The notes: generated from the letters alone by a model not told the origin. 64,000 bases of DNA from Ornithinibacillus xuwenensis (GCF_039614845.1 NZ_JBDIML010000001.1:620001-684000); one strand, 5' to 3'. Positions 17,226 through 26,379 are shown, counted from the stretch's first letter. Numbers and translations are program-made.

Positions 17226-17675
17226 TTATCGGGATGATGATTCATCCATTTTTTCCAGAGTATGATAATCTTTCGTTTTAATAATCGTAATACGATGGTG
17301 ATTAGCGAATCCAACTAATTGTTGATAACCAGTCAGAGGTTCAAGAACAGCTAATCTAAGATTAAACCCTTTCTTTGTTTTGATAACTGCTCCCTTTTTA
17401 GCCCAGCCAACTCGTAGTAATTTCATAGAAATGATTTGATTGGGTAGAATATTTTTATTTACAATAGACTTGTTGAACAATAAGATTTGGTGTACAAGTT
17501 TCTCATCATAAATAATAAATTTAAAGCGGAAAGAACCGAGTATAATTGCCAATAGCAAAGTTGATAAAATCGTTAGAATCGATATACCGAAAAAGTCAGT
17601 AATCATCTGCCAGAAAATAATTATTGCGACATAACCAATAATCATAAGCCTTTGAGGTCGTATCGTATAGACCAT
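17226..17675 (-). CDS. membrane protein with PH-like (YyaB/bPH) domain
   Basis: This protein of about 149 residues has two adjacent hydrophobic helices (near residues 11-45), then a beta-rich segment FIIYDEKLVHQILLFN...IPNQIISMKLL of the bacterial PH-like type. The function is unknown. ATG 17675 is preferred to ATG 17687 because AAAGG directly abuts the first one. Confidence 0.6.
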   Translation of the reverse strand: MVYTIRPQRLMIIGYVAIIIFWQMITDFFGISILTILSTLLLAIILGSFRFKFIIYDEKLVHQILLFNKSIVNKNILPNQIISMKLLRVGWAKKGAVIKTKKGFNLRLAVLEPLTGYQQLVGFANHHRITIIKTKDYHTLEKMDESSSR

Positions 17676-17795
17676 TTTATCTATCATCCTTTATTATCCT
17701 GATTTAGCTGCCCATATCACTATTATAAATCATCGTGGTATTTGTTTTGAGGACCGTGAGATTTCTGATGTGTTTCCAGTTATTCGTCCATCAGA

Positions 17796-18016
17796 TTATA
17801 TATCCTCTATTTCTGTTAACATTTCGTGATTAAAAGTACTTGAATCGTTTAACACATTTTCTTCATATTGTTTACGCCAGTATTTACTATAATAAAAATT
17901 AAATGGACAAGGATGCTGCCAGTTTAGTAAATGATCTTCATGGAGGGAACTAATTTCAATTGGATACGGGGAATTGGAATGAGTTAATAAAAACATCGTT
18001 TACAGTTGTAATTCAT
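17796..18016 (-). pseudogene. small hypothetical protein, possibly frameshifted at its N-terminus
   Basis: The 66-residue open frame beginning at 17996 lacks a ribosome site. Upstream, ATG 18016 is eight bases after AAAGGGG and begins MNYNCKRCF in another frame that stops after ten codons. A one-base change in the A5 run at 17989-17993 joins it to the longer frame. That gives about 73 residues with an N-terminal CxxC. No family was recognised; it may be a remnant. Confidence 0.35.
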
Positions 18017-18095
18017 AAGCTATTCCCCTTTGTAGCCAATCCCATATGTTTACTTTGAAGCGATGTAACTAGCTGAGTCACAAAATGCATCATTC

Positions 18096-18662
18096 TTACA
18101 ATCTCGTTTGTATCCATACTTGTTCATAAGTGACTTCATCGCTGGTCATCTTTAGGAGGTATACATCTGGATTACTGAGGCTTCTCCAATCCTCAAATCC
18201 GAAATTTTCATCATAGTACTTTAATAATAATGCCATTAGGTTTCCATGAGTCACAATTATCGTAGTATCACTTGTGCTTTGAAACACATCTTCTACTACC
18301 CGAACAATTCGGTTCATTGCCTCCTGGCTTGACTCCCCACCTTCAAGCTTTAAAGCCATGTTTTCAAATGTTTGTTTTAGTTTCACTAACCAATCCTCTA
18401 GGGGTTTATTACTTAATATTCGTTCTGTTAAATTACTATTTGTTTCAATGTTTATGTTTCTTTTAGTAACTATTGGATCAATAGATTGAATAGCACGTTT
18501 ATATGGGCTTGATATGATACGGTCAATTCTAAGATTATCAAATAGTCTAGCTAATTCAAACGCTTGTTCTTTTCCTGTTTTTGTTAGTTTTGCTTCAGGT
18601 GACTGTCCTTCCGCTTGACAATGCCTGACTACATATATTCGCTTAACCATCATTCCACCCAT
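18096..18662 (-). CDS. histidine phosphatase family protein (phosphoglycerate-mutase-like)
   Basis: This 188-residue protein has the RHCQAEGQ catalytic motif near its start; classical members have RHGE/RHGQ, so Cys replaces Gly here. The second His lies in TTIIVTHGNLMALLL and the central Arg in SSPYKRAIQS. It is probably a small-molecule phosphatase of unknown substrate. Several ATGs crowd the start (residues 1, 4 and 5), and the exact one is unresolved. Confidence 0.85.
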   Translation of the reverse strand: MGGMMVKRIYVVRHCQAEGQSPEAKLTKTGKEQAFELARLFDNLRIDRIISSPYKRAIQSIDPIVTKRNINIETNSNLTERILSNKPLEDWLVKLKQTFENMALKLEGGESSQEAMNRIVRVVEDVFQSTSDTTIIVTHGNLMALLLKYYDENFGFEDWRSLSNPDVYLLKMTSDEVTYEQVWIQTRL

Positions 18663-18681
18663 ATTCCTTCAATTACTGTAA

Positions 18682-19461
18682 TCAAACGTTTATTTCAATT
18701 GTTCCATAATGAAATAGCGAAGTCTTTCGTTTATGTTGTATAAATCCTAACTTATCGAACCTTTCACTCTTCCAATGGTCCTTTAAAATGATTCGTTGCT
18801 TTGCCACTCGTTTTGCTTCCGCTATAACAGCAGGAGTAATTTCTGTTGTGAGCACTTGCTTTCTAATGGCATTAATCCCGTCTGAGTTCTCGATAGCCGA
18901 CTCAAACATTGGATCAAAGTAAATCACATCAATCGAATCGGATTTTGCTTGCTGTAAATATGTGAAATGTTCTTGATGAATAACTTTAACTTTCCGCATC
19001 GCTTCATCAAACAATTTATGACCGCTTGAAAATGATGATAATCCTTCTTTTGCTAAGAAATATAACGTATGATTTCCTTCAATTCCAGTAACACTTCCAC
19101 TCTCTCCAACCGCTATACTTGCAATAATACTATCAGAGGCAAGACCTAGCGTACAATCTAGAACAGACATTCCTTCCGTTAACCTCGCTGATTTTATAAA
19201 TGGCTCTTCCTCACCTTTAAAGATACGCTTTGCTCGAATCATGGCTAAATTTGGATGAAAAAACAAATTCGTCTCATTTGCTAAAGTCGATATTACGAGA
19301 CGATCCTTGCCGACAATCGCAATGTCATCATGATATATTTCCTTTAAACGATCCACCGAAACGCCTTTTCTATCCTTATATGATAACCCAAAACTGGAAG
19401 CCAGTCTCTTTGCTTTCGATATCAAGTCAATTGATGTACGACCTGCTGTTGTTATAATCAT
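18682..19461 (-). CDS. RsmJ-like class I SAM methyltransferase (YpiP type)
   Basis: This 259-residue protein resembles B. subtilis YpiP and the RsmJ rRNA methyltransferase family. The SAM motif is LDCTLGLASDSIIAS, and the catalytic-region motif is IYFDPMFE (RsmJ has a DPM motif in the same place). A lead domain of about 85 residues precedes the SAM fold. Methylation of 16S rRNA is inferred from the family. It lies 19 bases upstream of the histidine phosphatase gene and is probably co-transcribed with it. Confidence 0.78.
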   Translation of the reverse strand: MIITTAGRTSIDLISKAKRLASSFGLSYKDRKGVSVDRLKEIYHDDIAIVGKDRLVISTLANETNLFFHPNLAMIRAKRIFKGEEEPFIKSARLTEGMSVLDCTLGLASDSIIASIAVGESGSVTGIEGNHTLYFLAKEGLSSFSSGHKLFDEAMRKVKVIHQEHFTYLQQAKSDSIDVIYFDPMFESAIENSDGINAIRKQVLTTEITPAVIAEAKRVAKQRIILKDHWKSERFDKLGFIQHKRKTSLFHYGTIEINV

Positions 19462-19572
19462 GCTTCTTCGTTCCTATTCCCAGTTAGATTGATAAATAAT
19501 CTATTCGCTTATTAAATAATATTTCCGCTTCTATAATAGCCTAACCCTCATCACCATAAATGAGAAATAGGG

Positions 19573-19695
19573 TTATTTTAAGTTGTCAATTTCACTTCGC
19601 AGCAATTGATTTTCTGCCTCCAGTTCATTTAACCGTTTATGTATACGATAAAACAGTGGTGCATAGCCAATTATAATAATAATTAATATCCCCAT
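19573..19695 (-). CDS. 40-residue membrane microprotein with coiled-coil tail
   Basis: This very short gene has an excellent ribosome site (GGGGG six bases before the ATG). The first 13 residues are hydrophobic (GILIIIIIGYAPL). The rest, RIHKRLNELEAENQLLRSEI, keeps Leu at heptad spacing and should form a short coiled coil. It resembles a miniature membrane-tethered oligomeriser. The function is unknown. Confidence 0.6.
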   Translation of the reverse strand: MGILIIIIIGYAPLFYRIHKRLNELEAENQLLRSEIDNLK

Positions 19696-19857
19696 TGAAT
19701 ACCCCCATCCATTCCATTTAAAGAATAGTTTCTGTTCTAATTATACATATTAACATAAAATCCCAATAATGTTGTCCCATATTTCAGAATTGAGTAAAAA
19801 TAGGGAATGGTGATGAAATCCGCTCCCTTATCCGCTTAATAATATCGGATTTTCCTT

Positions 19858-20313
19858 TTACTCTAACTCTAGAGATAATCGAATCATATCCTTACACTGG
19901 ATACCATTTTCATAGATTTCTTCTGCGTAATGGTTTATAAAATAGTCAAACTCTATACTTGTAATCCGAAATCCACATTTTTGATAAAAAGCTAACTGGC
20001 TAATACTTGAATTTCCAGTTCCAACTTCTAACCTTTTAAATCCATTTTTCTGTGCTCTCTGTTTTGCATGGATAACTAATTGTTTCCCAATTCCTTGGTC
20101 CTGCATATAAGCAGCAACTGCAATATTCACAATCTCAACTGTACTAGCATCTTTCTGTAGTAGTACACAAATTCCAATTATTTTGTTTTCAACTAACGCA
20201 ACCACACATTCTGATTCCTTGATATATTTCTCAATCAAGCTAGTTGATGGATCCGCTAATAATAGTAAGTCCATTGGAGGTTCTTCATGCTTTTGTAAGA
20301 TTCGTATTTCCAT
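19858..20313 (-). CDS. GNAT-family N-acetyltransferase
   Basis: This 151-residue protein has the acetyl-CoA loop QDQGIGKQLVIHAK after the strand VEIVNIAVAAYM. The C-terminal FYQKCGFRIT motif is also typical. AAGG lies seven bases upstream of the ATG. It is 26 bases downstream of the tyrosine phosphatase gene and probably co-transcribed with it. The substrate is unknown. Confidence 0.87.
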   Translation of the reverse strand: MEIRILQKHEEPPMDLLLLADPSTSLIEKYIKESECVVALVENKIIGICVLLQKDASTVEIVNIAVAAYMQDQGIGKQLVIHAKQRAQKNGFKRLEVGTGNSSISQLAFYQKCGFRITSIEFDYFINHYAEEIYENGIQCKDMIRLSLELE

Positions 20314-20339
20314 CTCATCACCTTATTACAATTTATCTA

Positions 20340-21113
20340 TTATACTAATAAATGAGTCTTTAATTTATGGATATCCTCATTCGTTAGACCAAGCACTTCC
20401 TTTGAATATTGATCCATACTACCATAATTCATTTCCATTTCTTCAAAAAACGCTTGAAGATATTCCACCCGCGCCTCAAACAGAGCATCCAGAACATCCT
20501 GCTCTATATCTGGTAAATTATTATAGCCAATTTCATTAAAGTTTTCTGCCATTTTTTCCAACGTTTGATTGGTATAAAGATAATCCTTTATAATTAGCTC
20601 TCGAGAAACTCCTAGAACACTAAGAATTAGGGCTGAAACGACACCAGTTCTATCTTTTCCAGCCATACAGTGGAATAGAGATGGCTTATCTGGTTCATCA
20701 AGTAATAACTGGAATACCTTCTGGAAAGATTTCTTATAAGACACCATATTTCGATTTAATGTCAGTAATAGTTCTCCGGGCTTCGTATTTCTTAAAAGGT
20801 CTCCAAAAGCTGTTTGTTCTCCTACCTGATCGATTAACATGTCGTCAGAAATAATTGGTGTGTGATACCAAACTGCATGTTCAATAGACGGATCAGGAAA
20901 TCGATCAATCTCATCAAGTCCACGTAAGTCTAATATTTTTTTAATTCCAAGATTTTTTACAAGCTCTAGGTCCTTTTCGGTTAATTTGTTTATATTTCCT
21001 GAACGATATAGCATGCCACTTTTAACGCTTCTACCATTCTCTGTTGGATAACCACCCATATCACGGAAGTTAAAACTACCTTCTAGCACATATTCTTGAA
21101 TTAATTTTTCCAT
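20340..21113 (-). CDS. tyrosine-protein phosphatase (Y_phosphatase3 / IphP type)
   Basis: This 257-residue phosphatase has the FNFRDMGGYPT signature at its N-terminus and the P-loop HCMAGKDRTG (HCX5R) near residues 148-157. ILDLRGLDEIDRFPDP is also typical of the family. Members dephosphorylate phosphotyrosine, phosphoserine or phosphoinositides. No signal peptide is present, so it is cytoplasmic. It heads a two-gene unit with the GNAT protein. Confidence 0.9.
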   Translation of the reverse strand: MEKLIQEYVLEGSFNFRDMGGYPTENGRSVKSGMLYRSGNINKLTEKDLELVKNLGIKKILDLRGLDEIDRFPDPSIEHAVWYHTPIISDDMLIDQVGEQTAFGDLLRNTKPGELLLTLNRNMVSYKKSFQKVFQLLLDEPDKPSLFHCMAGKDRTGVVSALILSVLGVSRELIIKDYLYTNQTLEKMAENFNEIGYNNLPDIEQDVLDALFEARVEYLQAFFEEMEMNYGSMDQYSKEVLGLTNEDIHKLKTHLLV

Positions 21114-21381
21114 CCAGCATCATCCTCTACAACAAAATAACAATGAGTATATAAATCAATAAAATTATACATTATACAAAATTTTATATCTAAGTTAAGC
21201 TATCCTAACTACAGAAAAATTAACTTTTGAAAATTAATGTGTGGCTTTATGGATTCTTTACATGTTATAATCATAAAATTAAATGCTATAGTGACAGGTA
21301 TAATTATTAAAAAAAATTATCCTGTCCACTGTATAAAAAAGTTTTCAAGGGCATATTGTAGCAGTATCCCTTTTAAAGGTA

Positions 21382-21711
21382 GTGAATAACATGAGTCGAT
21401 ATCTTATTCTAGTAACCTTTTTATTTTGTTTATTTATCAATAATCTGTTTATTAATCATCATAACGATTTAGCCATGCAGCAAGATAGTATTATAGAATA
21501 CCAGGCATCAATCGATTTTAGTTCTGTTGAGAATAGCGATAGTGATAAATTTGTCTTTGGTACTATTTTAGCAGGAATTAGTATTGTAACGCTTTACATT
21601 TATCAGAGTATTCCTTTTACTGCAAGAATACAAATGCGAAGGAAACAACTACTGCCGGTATTTTATCAATCAAATTATGTTATCCATTCTCTTTTGAATC
21701 AAAACAATTAA
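21382..21711 (+). CDS. two-helix small membrane protein, unknown
   Basis: This protein of about 106-109 residues has hydrophobic helices at about residues 5-22 and 58-77, separated by an acidic Ser/Asp loop. A basic patch (RIQMRRKQ) follows the second helix. The first codon is GTG 21382, close behind AAAGG; ATG 21391 is nearly as likely. It is followed 28 bases later by a 39-residue gene with a strong ribosome site, suggesting a two-gene unit ending at the terminator at 21909. Confidence 0.6.
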   Translation: MNNMSRYLILVTFLFCLFINNLFINHHNDLAMQQDSIIEYQASIDFSSVENSDSDKFVFGTILAGISIVTLYIYQSIPFTARIQMRRKQLLPVFYQSNYVIHSLLNQNN

Positions 21712-21739
21712 ATGTTTCATTCAAAGGAGGATATTCAAG

Positions 21740-21859
21740 ATGATGTGGGTTCGATTTATTATGATGGGTTTGTTTTCTGTTACGGCAATATTATTAATGT
21801 CGTATCAGGGAGTAGAAATTTTTCAAGCCTTTAGTGATTACTTTAAAAATAAATCATAG
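21740..21859 (+). CDS. 39-residue membrane microprotein
   Basis: ATG follows AAAGGAGG with ideal spacing. The product (MMWVRFIMMGLFSVTA...) is one hydrophobic helix of about 20 residues plus a short polar tail, YFKNKS. It is probably translated, with the preceding small membrane protein, from one short transcript. The function is unknown. Confidence 0.6.
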   Translation: MMWVRFIMMGLFSVTAILLMSYQGVEIFQAFSDYFKNKS

Positions 21860-21870
21860 TACTTTTTATG

Positions 21871-21909
21871 AAAAGTGTAAGGTTATACAGTGACCTTACA
21901 CTTTTTTTG
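21871..21909 (+). terminator. Rho-independent terminator
   Basis: A 13-bp stem (AAAAGTGTAAGGT / ACCTTACACTTTT) is followed by a T run. It ends the unit of two small membrane proteins. Confidence 0.9.
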
Positions 21910-22005
21910 GGATTTCTATAGATAAACAGGCTACATTATTATTCATACACTAATAAACTAAATATTGTAAACGAAAAATTTATTATTTTAGAAAGGATTG
22001 TGCGT

Positions 22006-22278
22006 ATGAATAACCAGTTGCAAAACATTTCGACTCAAGAAGGAAATGTTCAATATGTAGATGAGAGAGTATTTGGAAGACCTTTTTATGGAAGGCGACC
22101 CTATTGGGGATATCGACCATTTTACGGTTACAATAGACCATTTTATGGCGGCTTTGGTGGACCATTCCTTGGCGGAGTTTTAGGCGGCCTATTAGGAAGT
22201 ACACTATTTTATCCTCCGTATGGGTATGGTTACGGCGGTTATGGATATCCCCCGTACTATGGTGGGTTTTATTGGTAA
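22006..22278 (+). CDS. Gly/Tyr/Phe-rich coat-like protein
   Basis: This 90-residue protein has a polar N-terminus of about 20 residues. The rest is low-complexity sequence built from Gly, Tyr, Phe, Pro and Arg (FGRPFYGRRPYWGYRPFYGY...), ending PPYYGGFYW. Such composition is typical of spore-coat or crust proteins of bacilli, which cross-link through Tyr; this role is inferred. ATG 22006 has AAGGA eight bases upstream; the GTG two codons earlier is less well placed. Confidence 0.7.
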   Translation: MNNQLQNISTQEGNVQYVDERVFGRPFYGRRPYWGYRPFYGYNRPFYGGFGGPFLGGVLGGLLGSTLFYPPYGYGYGGYGYPPYYGGFYW

Positions 22279-22294
22279 AAGGATTCCTCATGGA

Positions 22295-22323
22295 GAAATG
22301 CTATCATCTGATAGCATTTCTTT
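22295..22323. terminator. hairpin terminator between convergent genes
   Basis: An 11-bp stem, GAAATGCTATC / GATAGCATTTC, with a 4-base loop is followed by a short T tract on the plus strand. It separates the coat-like gene from the VWA lipoprotein gene and may serve both. Confidence 0.75.
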
Positions 22324-22333
22324 AGATAATACA

Positions 22334-23743
22334 CTATTCTTTTTTGACAATCTGTTCCATTTCATCTACCCATTTGTTCACTCGTGCTTTAATGTCATCC
22401 GCCACATTGTCTATCTCATTTAGCTTACTCGTTTGCAACTCCCTAATTGTCTCTAGCCTTATACTATAATAATTTGAAGTAATAGTTGAAATCTCTGTAG
22501 CTACTTTTAATGGGACAAGATCATTCTTCGATATTACTTCTATCACCCTATCATATCGTTCCCTTTCTTTTTCAATAATGGCACGAACTTTTTCATGATA
22601 AGCCTGATAACGATCCCTTTCGTCTAATACAGCCCATGGTCCTGGGGCTTTTGTGTGAGCCCACGCTAGCTCTCCTAATGATGGTAACCATTCATATTCG
22701 ATGGTCTCTTGGATTTCATCTGCATTATTGGCTGCAAAATACTTACCATTACCAGCTTCTGAAACAGCCACTAATTGATCCTCTGCTTGTTGATCAACAT
22801 TAAAGCCAATAATATTTACTGAGCGATTTTCGTTCTCCTTCACAAAATTTTCTGCAGCTTGAACTGGATTTCCATCACAAGTTTCAACCCCGTCACTCAC
22901 AACGTATACAGTAATAGGACTATTTACATCACCGCTCATTTCAGTTGCCTTATTAATGGCTCCAGCAAGTGGTGTCCACCCTTTACTCACAAAGGATGAT
23001 AAGGACCTATCAAATTCGTCTTCATTATATGCTCCCATTGGATATATTTCTTGAATACCTTGACAGGATAATGCCTTATGGTTTTCTGACTCTGACCCTT
23101 TATGACCATAGACAACTAACGATAATTCACTTTCTTGACCTATTGCATCTGCAAATCGTTTGACAGCATCTTTTGCAATATTCATTTTCACTTCATTATC
23201 AATACTCTGAAGCATACTCGAGCTTGCGTCCAATAAAATAATAGCTTGACCAATTTCCTGACCATTCTCTGCTGTTGAACTGATCCTTTGTGGGTCTGGT
23301 AGATAAGGATCCTCGAAATTCGGCTTGAATGCTTCAGCCATCTCAATGGCTTCTTTGTAGTTTGAACTTCCTACCAAGTAAGTAATCAATTTTACTAGCT
23401 CTTCAGGACTTTCAGTTTGACCTGTTATACTCGTTAAATGTTCCGCTAATTCAGCTTCTATACTAGTCATCAATTGATTTGTATCCATTTCGATTTCTTT
23501 ATTAAGTGAAATATCAGTCATTAATATACCACCAACTTGATTTTTTAAATCTTCAGTAGAAGCTGCTAATGTTATAGAACTCACTTCTTTCAGTATTGAA
23601 CCGTTTCCTTCATTATTGTCTGTTTTATTCTCCACTGTTGATTCAATGGGTGGATCATTTATATCTTTCTTACCATCCCCATCACTGCAAGAAGTAATGA
23701 TGAATAGCAGACTAATCATTATTATTATGATTAAAATACGCAA
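22334..23743 (-). CDS. VWA-domain lipoprotein
   Basis: This 469-residue exported protein has a type II signal peptide ending in the lipobox ITSC, followed by an acidic/Asn linker. A von Willebrand factor A domain near residues 170-330 has the MIDAS motif DASSS and TPLAGAINKA for the second metal ligand. A helical C-terminal region is rich in Glu and Lys. It should act outside the membrane as a metal-dependent binding protein. TTG 23743, eight bases after GGAG, is the likely start. No partner AAA ATPase gene is nearby. Confidence 0.82.
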   Translation of the reverse strand: MRILIIIIMISLLFIITSCSDGDGKKDINDPPIESTVENKTDNNEGNGSILKEVSSITLAASTEDLKNQVGGILMTDISLNKEIEMDTNQLMTSIEAELAEHLTSITGQTESPEELVKLITYLVGSSNYKEAIEMAEAFKPNFEDPYLPDPQRISSTAENGQEIGQAIILLDASSSMLQSIDNEVKMNIAKDAVKRFADAIGQESELSLVVYGHKGSESENHKALSCQGIQEIYPMGAYNEDEFDRSLSSFVSKGWTPLAGAINKATEMSGDVNSPITVYVVSDGVETCDGNPVQAAENFVKENENRSVNIIGFNVDQQAEDQLVAVSEAGNGKYFAANNADEIQETIEYEWLPSLGELAWAHTKAPGPWAVLDERDRYQAYHEKVRAIIEKERERYDRVIEVISKNDLVPLKVATEISTITSNYYSIRLETIRELQTSKLNEIDNVADDIKARVNKWVDEMEQIVKKE

Positions 23744-24078
23744 TGAAAACACTCCTTACTAGTACATTTGAGTAAAGTTTCATCTAGATTTACTTCTTCC
23801 CCAGTTCATGTATGTTTCGTATTTATCGTATTTTCTCCAATTAGTTAGAGTGAAGCTAATAGCTTTCGTTCAGAAAAAATCTATAAATCTAGCTTGTCTG
23901 TAAAATAAATATCAGTCAATCATACTTTACTACCAAATTCTACTAGTTAGATGCAACTAACCTTTTCTAATACTGAGCAGTACAACTAATCAAGATTGAC
24001 GAGTTTGCCAATATATTTATGTAACAAGTTGAAACACACACATACAATGAAGTAAGAAAAAACACTTGGAGGTGTAGG
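23744..24078. other. divergent promoter region
   Basis: These are 335 AT-rich bases between the divergent VWA lipoprotein and L,D-transpeptidase genes. No open frame with a ribosome site was seen. A weak sigma-A-like pair (TTGACG near 23995 and a TATGTA 16 bases later) could serve the transpeptidase. Confidence 0.4.
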
Positions 24079-24573
24079 ATGATCCATATCGTAAAGCAAG
24101 GAGAAACTTTAAACCAAATCGCACGAGATTATCGTACGCCATTACCTGCTATCATCACAGCTAATACAATCATAAACCCTAATGTTATTTATCCTGGTCA
24201 ATCAATTATCATACCAGGCCTTCCTTCACCTAGCACAATACCTTTTCATATAGAAGTTTCAGTTTCTAAGCGATTGCTCATGCTTTATCATAATAATATT
24301 ATACAAAGAGAATATCCCATTGCAGTTGGAAGAATTCTTCATGATACACCTATTGGTGATTACATTATTATTAATAAAGCCCCTAATCCGGGTGGACCAT
24401 TTGGAACGATGTGGATGAGTTTATCGAAAGAGCATTATGGTATACATGGTACTAACGCTCCAAGCTCTATCGGAAAAGCAGTTTCAAGAGGTTGCATTCG
24501 AATGTATAATCAGGATGTAGAAGCGCTCTCCACTCTGGTTCCAATTGGCACACGTGTTTCCATTAGACCTTAA
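24079..24573 (+). CDS. ykuD: LysM-containing L,D-transpeptidase (YkuD type)
   Basis: This 164-residue protein has the length and layout of B. subtilis YkuD. An N-terminal LysM peptidoglycan-binding repeat (residues 1-47, IHIVKQGETLNQIARDY) precedes the YkuD catalytic domain. The active-site motif contains His123 (GIHGTN) and Cys139 (SRGCIRM). It forms 3-3 cross-links or attaches proteins in peptidoglycan; YkuD is a spore-wall-associated protein in B. subtilis. No signal peptide is visible. GGAGG precedes the ATG. Confidence 0.93.
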   Translation: MIHIVKQGETLNQIARDYRTPLPAIITANTIINPNVIYPGQSIIIPGLPSPSTIPFHIEVSVSKRLLMLYHNNIIQREYPIAVGRILHDTPIGDYIIINKAPNPGGPFGTMWMSLSKEHYGIHGTNAPSSIGKAVSRGCIRMYNQDVEALSTLVPIGTRVSIRP

Positions 24574-24813
24574 CATCTTTATAGCTATGAAACATAATAC
24601 CCATAAAGCTTCTATATCTTCCCCTTAGTATTAATAGAGAACCTCTTCACCGTGGATCACGTAATTGCCTTTCTAACTCCTGCCGTAGCCTTGATAGTGA
24701 TAGTCATCCTCCTCCATAAATAAAAAACTTTTACATGAATTTAAAGAATAGTAATCAGTAGATTTCTTATAATAAGACTATAAGCTCTCATTTTCCTCCT
24801 AGGAGGTATAAAT

Positions 24814-25350
24814 ATGACAAACCTAAGAGTGTTAGATTTCACTTTTCAAAATTTAAGCCAAAAGAGCATGACTTTTGAAGAGGTATTTAGTAATATTCTT
24901 CACTTCATGAAAAAAGATCCGAACGGTAGGTACCGATTAATATTCGGTACTGATTCACAAGTGCACACAACCTACACCAGATTCATAACTGGTATTGTTA
25001 TTCAATGTGAATCTAAGGGTGCTTGGGCATGTATTCGAAAAGTAATCGTACCTAGAAAAATGAAAAATTTGCATGAAAGAATTTCGTATGAAACAACTTT
25101 AACAGAGGAAGTTTTCTCCATGTTTTCAGAGGAAAAAAAAGAACAGCTTATCAATATTGTTCTACCCAATATATACAAGGGTGCCTCTTTTACGATTGAG
25201 GGGCATGTTGACATTGGTAGTACTTCAAAAAATAAAACAAGAATTTTTGTAAATGAAATGGTTGGAAGAATGGAGTCATTAGGTATTGAACCAAAAATAA
25301 AACCTGATTCCTTTGTGGCAAGTTCTTATGCCAATCGGTTTACGAAATAA
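24814..25350 (+). CDS. ykuK: YkuK-family RNase H-like protein
   Basis: This 178-residue protein belongs to the YkuK/DUF458 family, with an RNase H-like fold. The first acidic position is in LIFGTDSQVH, and a later one in EGHVDIGSTSKNKTR. The biochemical activity is uncharacterised. AGGAGG precedes the ATG. The 240 bases before it hold no gene. Proximity to ykuD is also seen in the B. subtilis yku region. Confidence 0.88.
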   Translation: MTNLRVLDFTFQNLSQKSMTFEEVFSNILHFMKKDPNGRYRLIFGTDSQVHTTYTRFITGIVIQCESKGAWACIRKVIVPRKMKNLHERISYETTLTEEVFSMFSEEKKEQLINIVLPNIYKGASFTIEGHVDIGSTSKNKTRIFVNEMVGRMESLGIEPKIKPDSFVASSYANRFTK

Positions 25351-25504
25351 TTGTTTGATACCTCTATCTCTCCAACATGTTAACGTCCATATTCACGTTG
25401 ACAACTTCAGGTCCTTCATTATATGTATAAGTTATTTTCTAATTATTTTGTGTTCTATGCCAAGCTCATCTTACAATACGATGATTTTAGGAGGTAAAAA
25501 AATT

Positions 25505-25672
25505 GTGAAATCAATCGATTGGCAACTGATACTCTTTGTCGGTGTATCAACACTGCATGATTATTGGATTTATTGGGGCTTGCCACGGATTTATTACTAT
25601 GAAATGAAGAAGGAGGGACTCTCGAGTATCAACAGCGATGATGATGACAATATAAATAAAAGAATTGCTTAA
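25505..25672 (+). CDS. 55-residue protein of unknown function
   Basis: GTG 25505 lies downstream of AGGAGGT. The product is rich in Trp and Tyr (STLHDYWIYWGLPRIYYYEM) and has an acidic tail with DDDD. The larger open frame around it overlaps the end of ykuK and is not supported. Aromatic-rich small proteins of this sort are common in spore-formers. The function is unknown. Confidence 0.5.
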   Translation: MKSIDWQLILFVGVSTLHDYWIYWGLPRIYYYEMKKEGLSSINSDDDDNINKRIA

Positions 25673-25720
25673 TATCATCAACGAGCAGCTTACATAATAA
25701 ACTGCTCGATTCCTTTTGAA

Positions 25721-26379
25721 TTAGGTTAAATATTTACTCCCTTCACGGACACTAAGTTTTGCTAATTCATTCTCAGCAATAAAATTCTTCACCGATTCAG
25801 GATTAGTTTTGGAATATTCTCGTAGAGCCCAACCAATAGCTTTTTGAATAAAGAATTCCCGACTATTGGCATTTCTTCTTATGTATGTATACAATAGCTG
25901 TTCATTCGTATACTTTTTATATTTAAGCTGAAACAATATGGATGTTCTTCTTAACCACATATTCGAATCCGTTGACCATTTTTCTATTTTTTCTTGAATG
26001 ACCTCAGGATGTTCCATGGCAATTTTCCGATAGGTTTTTGTGCGAGCATATCAACGGTATCCCACCAAGATTTTGTAGTAATTAAACTTTCCATTAGTGT
26101 GAGGTGTTTTATCGATATATTACGTAATGATTTATCTATATAATCAAGTGCAATATTCTGATATTCTCGTTCATTTTTATCCCATAGCGCTAATACAAAG
26201 GCAGAATCAAACGGTTTTTTCAAAAGATTGGTTTCTTGAAAAAACCTATTGGAAATTTTCTTTCTTTCTGGTGCTTTGATTCCAAAAAAGGGAAACTGAT
26301 TTTTCATATACTTTTCCATTTGATAAGCATTGTCTGAATTTCTATTTGCTTCAAGTTCATCAGTTAGCTTCTGAAACAA
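25721..26379 (-). pseudogene. AlkD-like DNA alkylation repair protein, frameshifted
   Basis: Two overlapping frames encode one HEAT-repeat DNA glycosylase of the AlkD type, which removes N3- and N7-alkylated purines. The N-terminal frame (26379-25984) runs to TKSWWDTVDMLAQKPIGK and then goes out of frame. The C-terminal frame (26017-25721) continues with AMEHPEVIQEKIEKW and ends VREGSKYL. Adding one base to the TTTT run at 26023-26026 (plus strand) joins them as IGKIAMEHPE. All expected repeats are otherwise present, so the lesion is recent or a sequencing error. Confidence 0.85.

Noticed and set aside
24573..24813. Short minus-strand frame after GGAGGAGG near 24715
   Set aside because: It stops after 14-16 codons in each frame, and the product has no features; probably chance.
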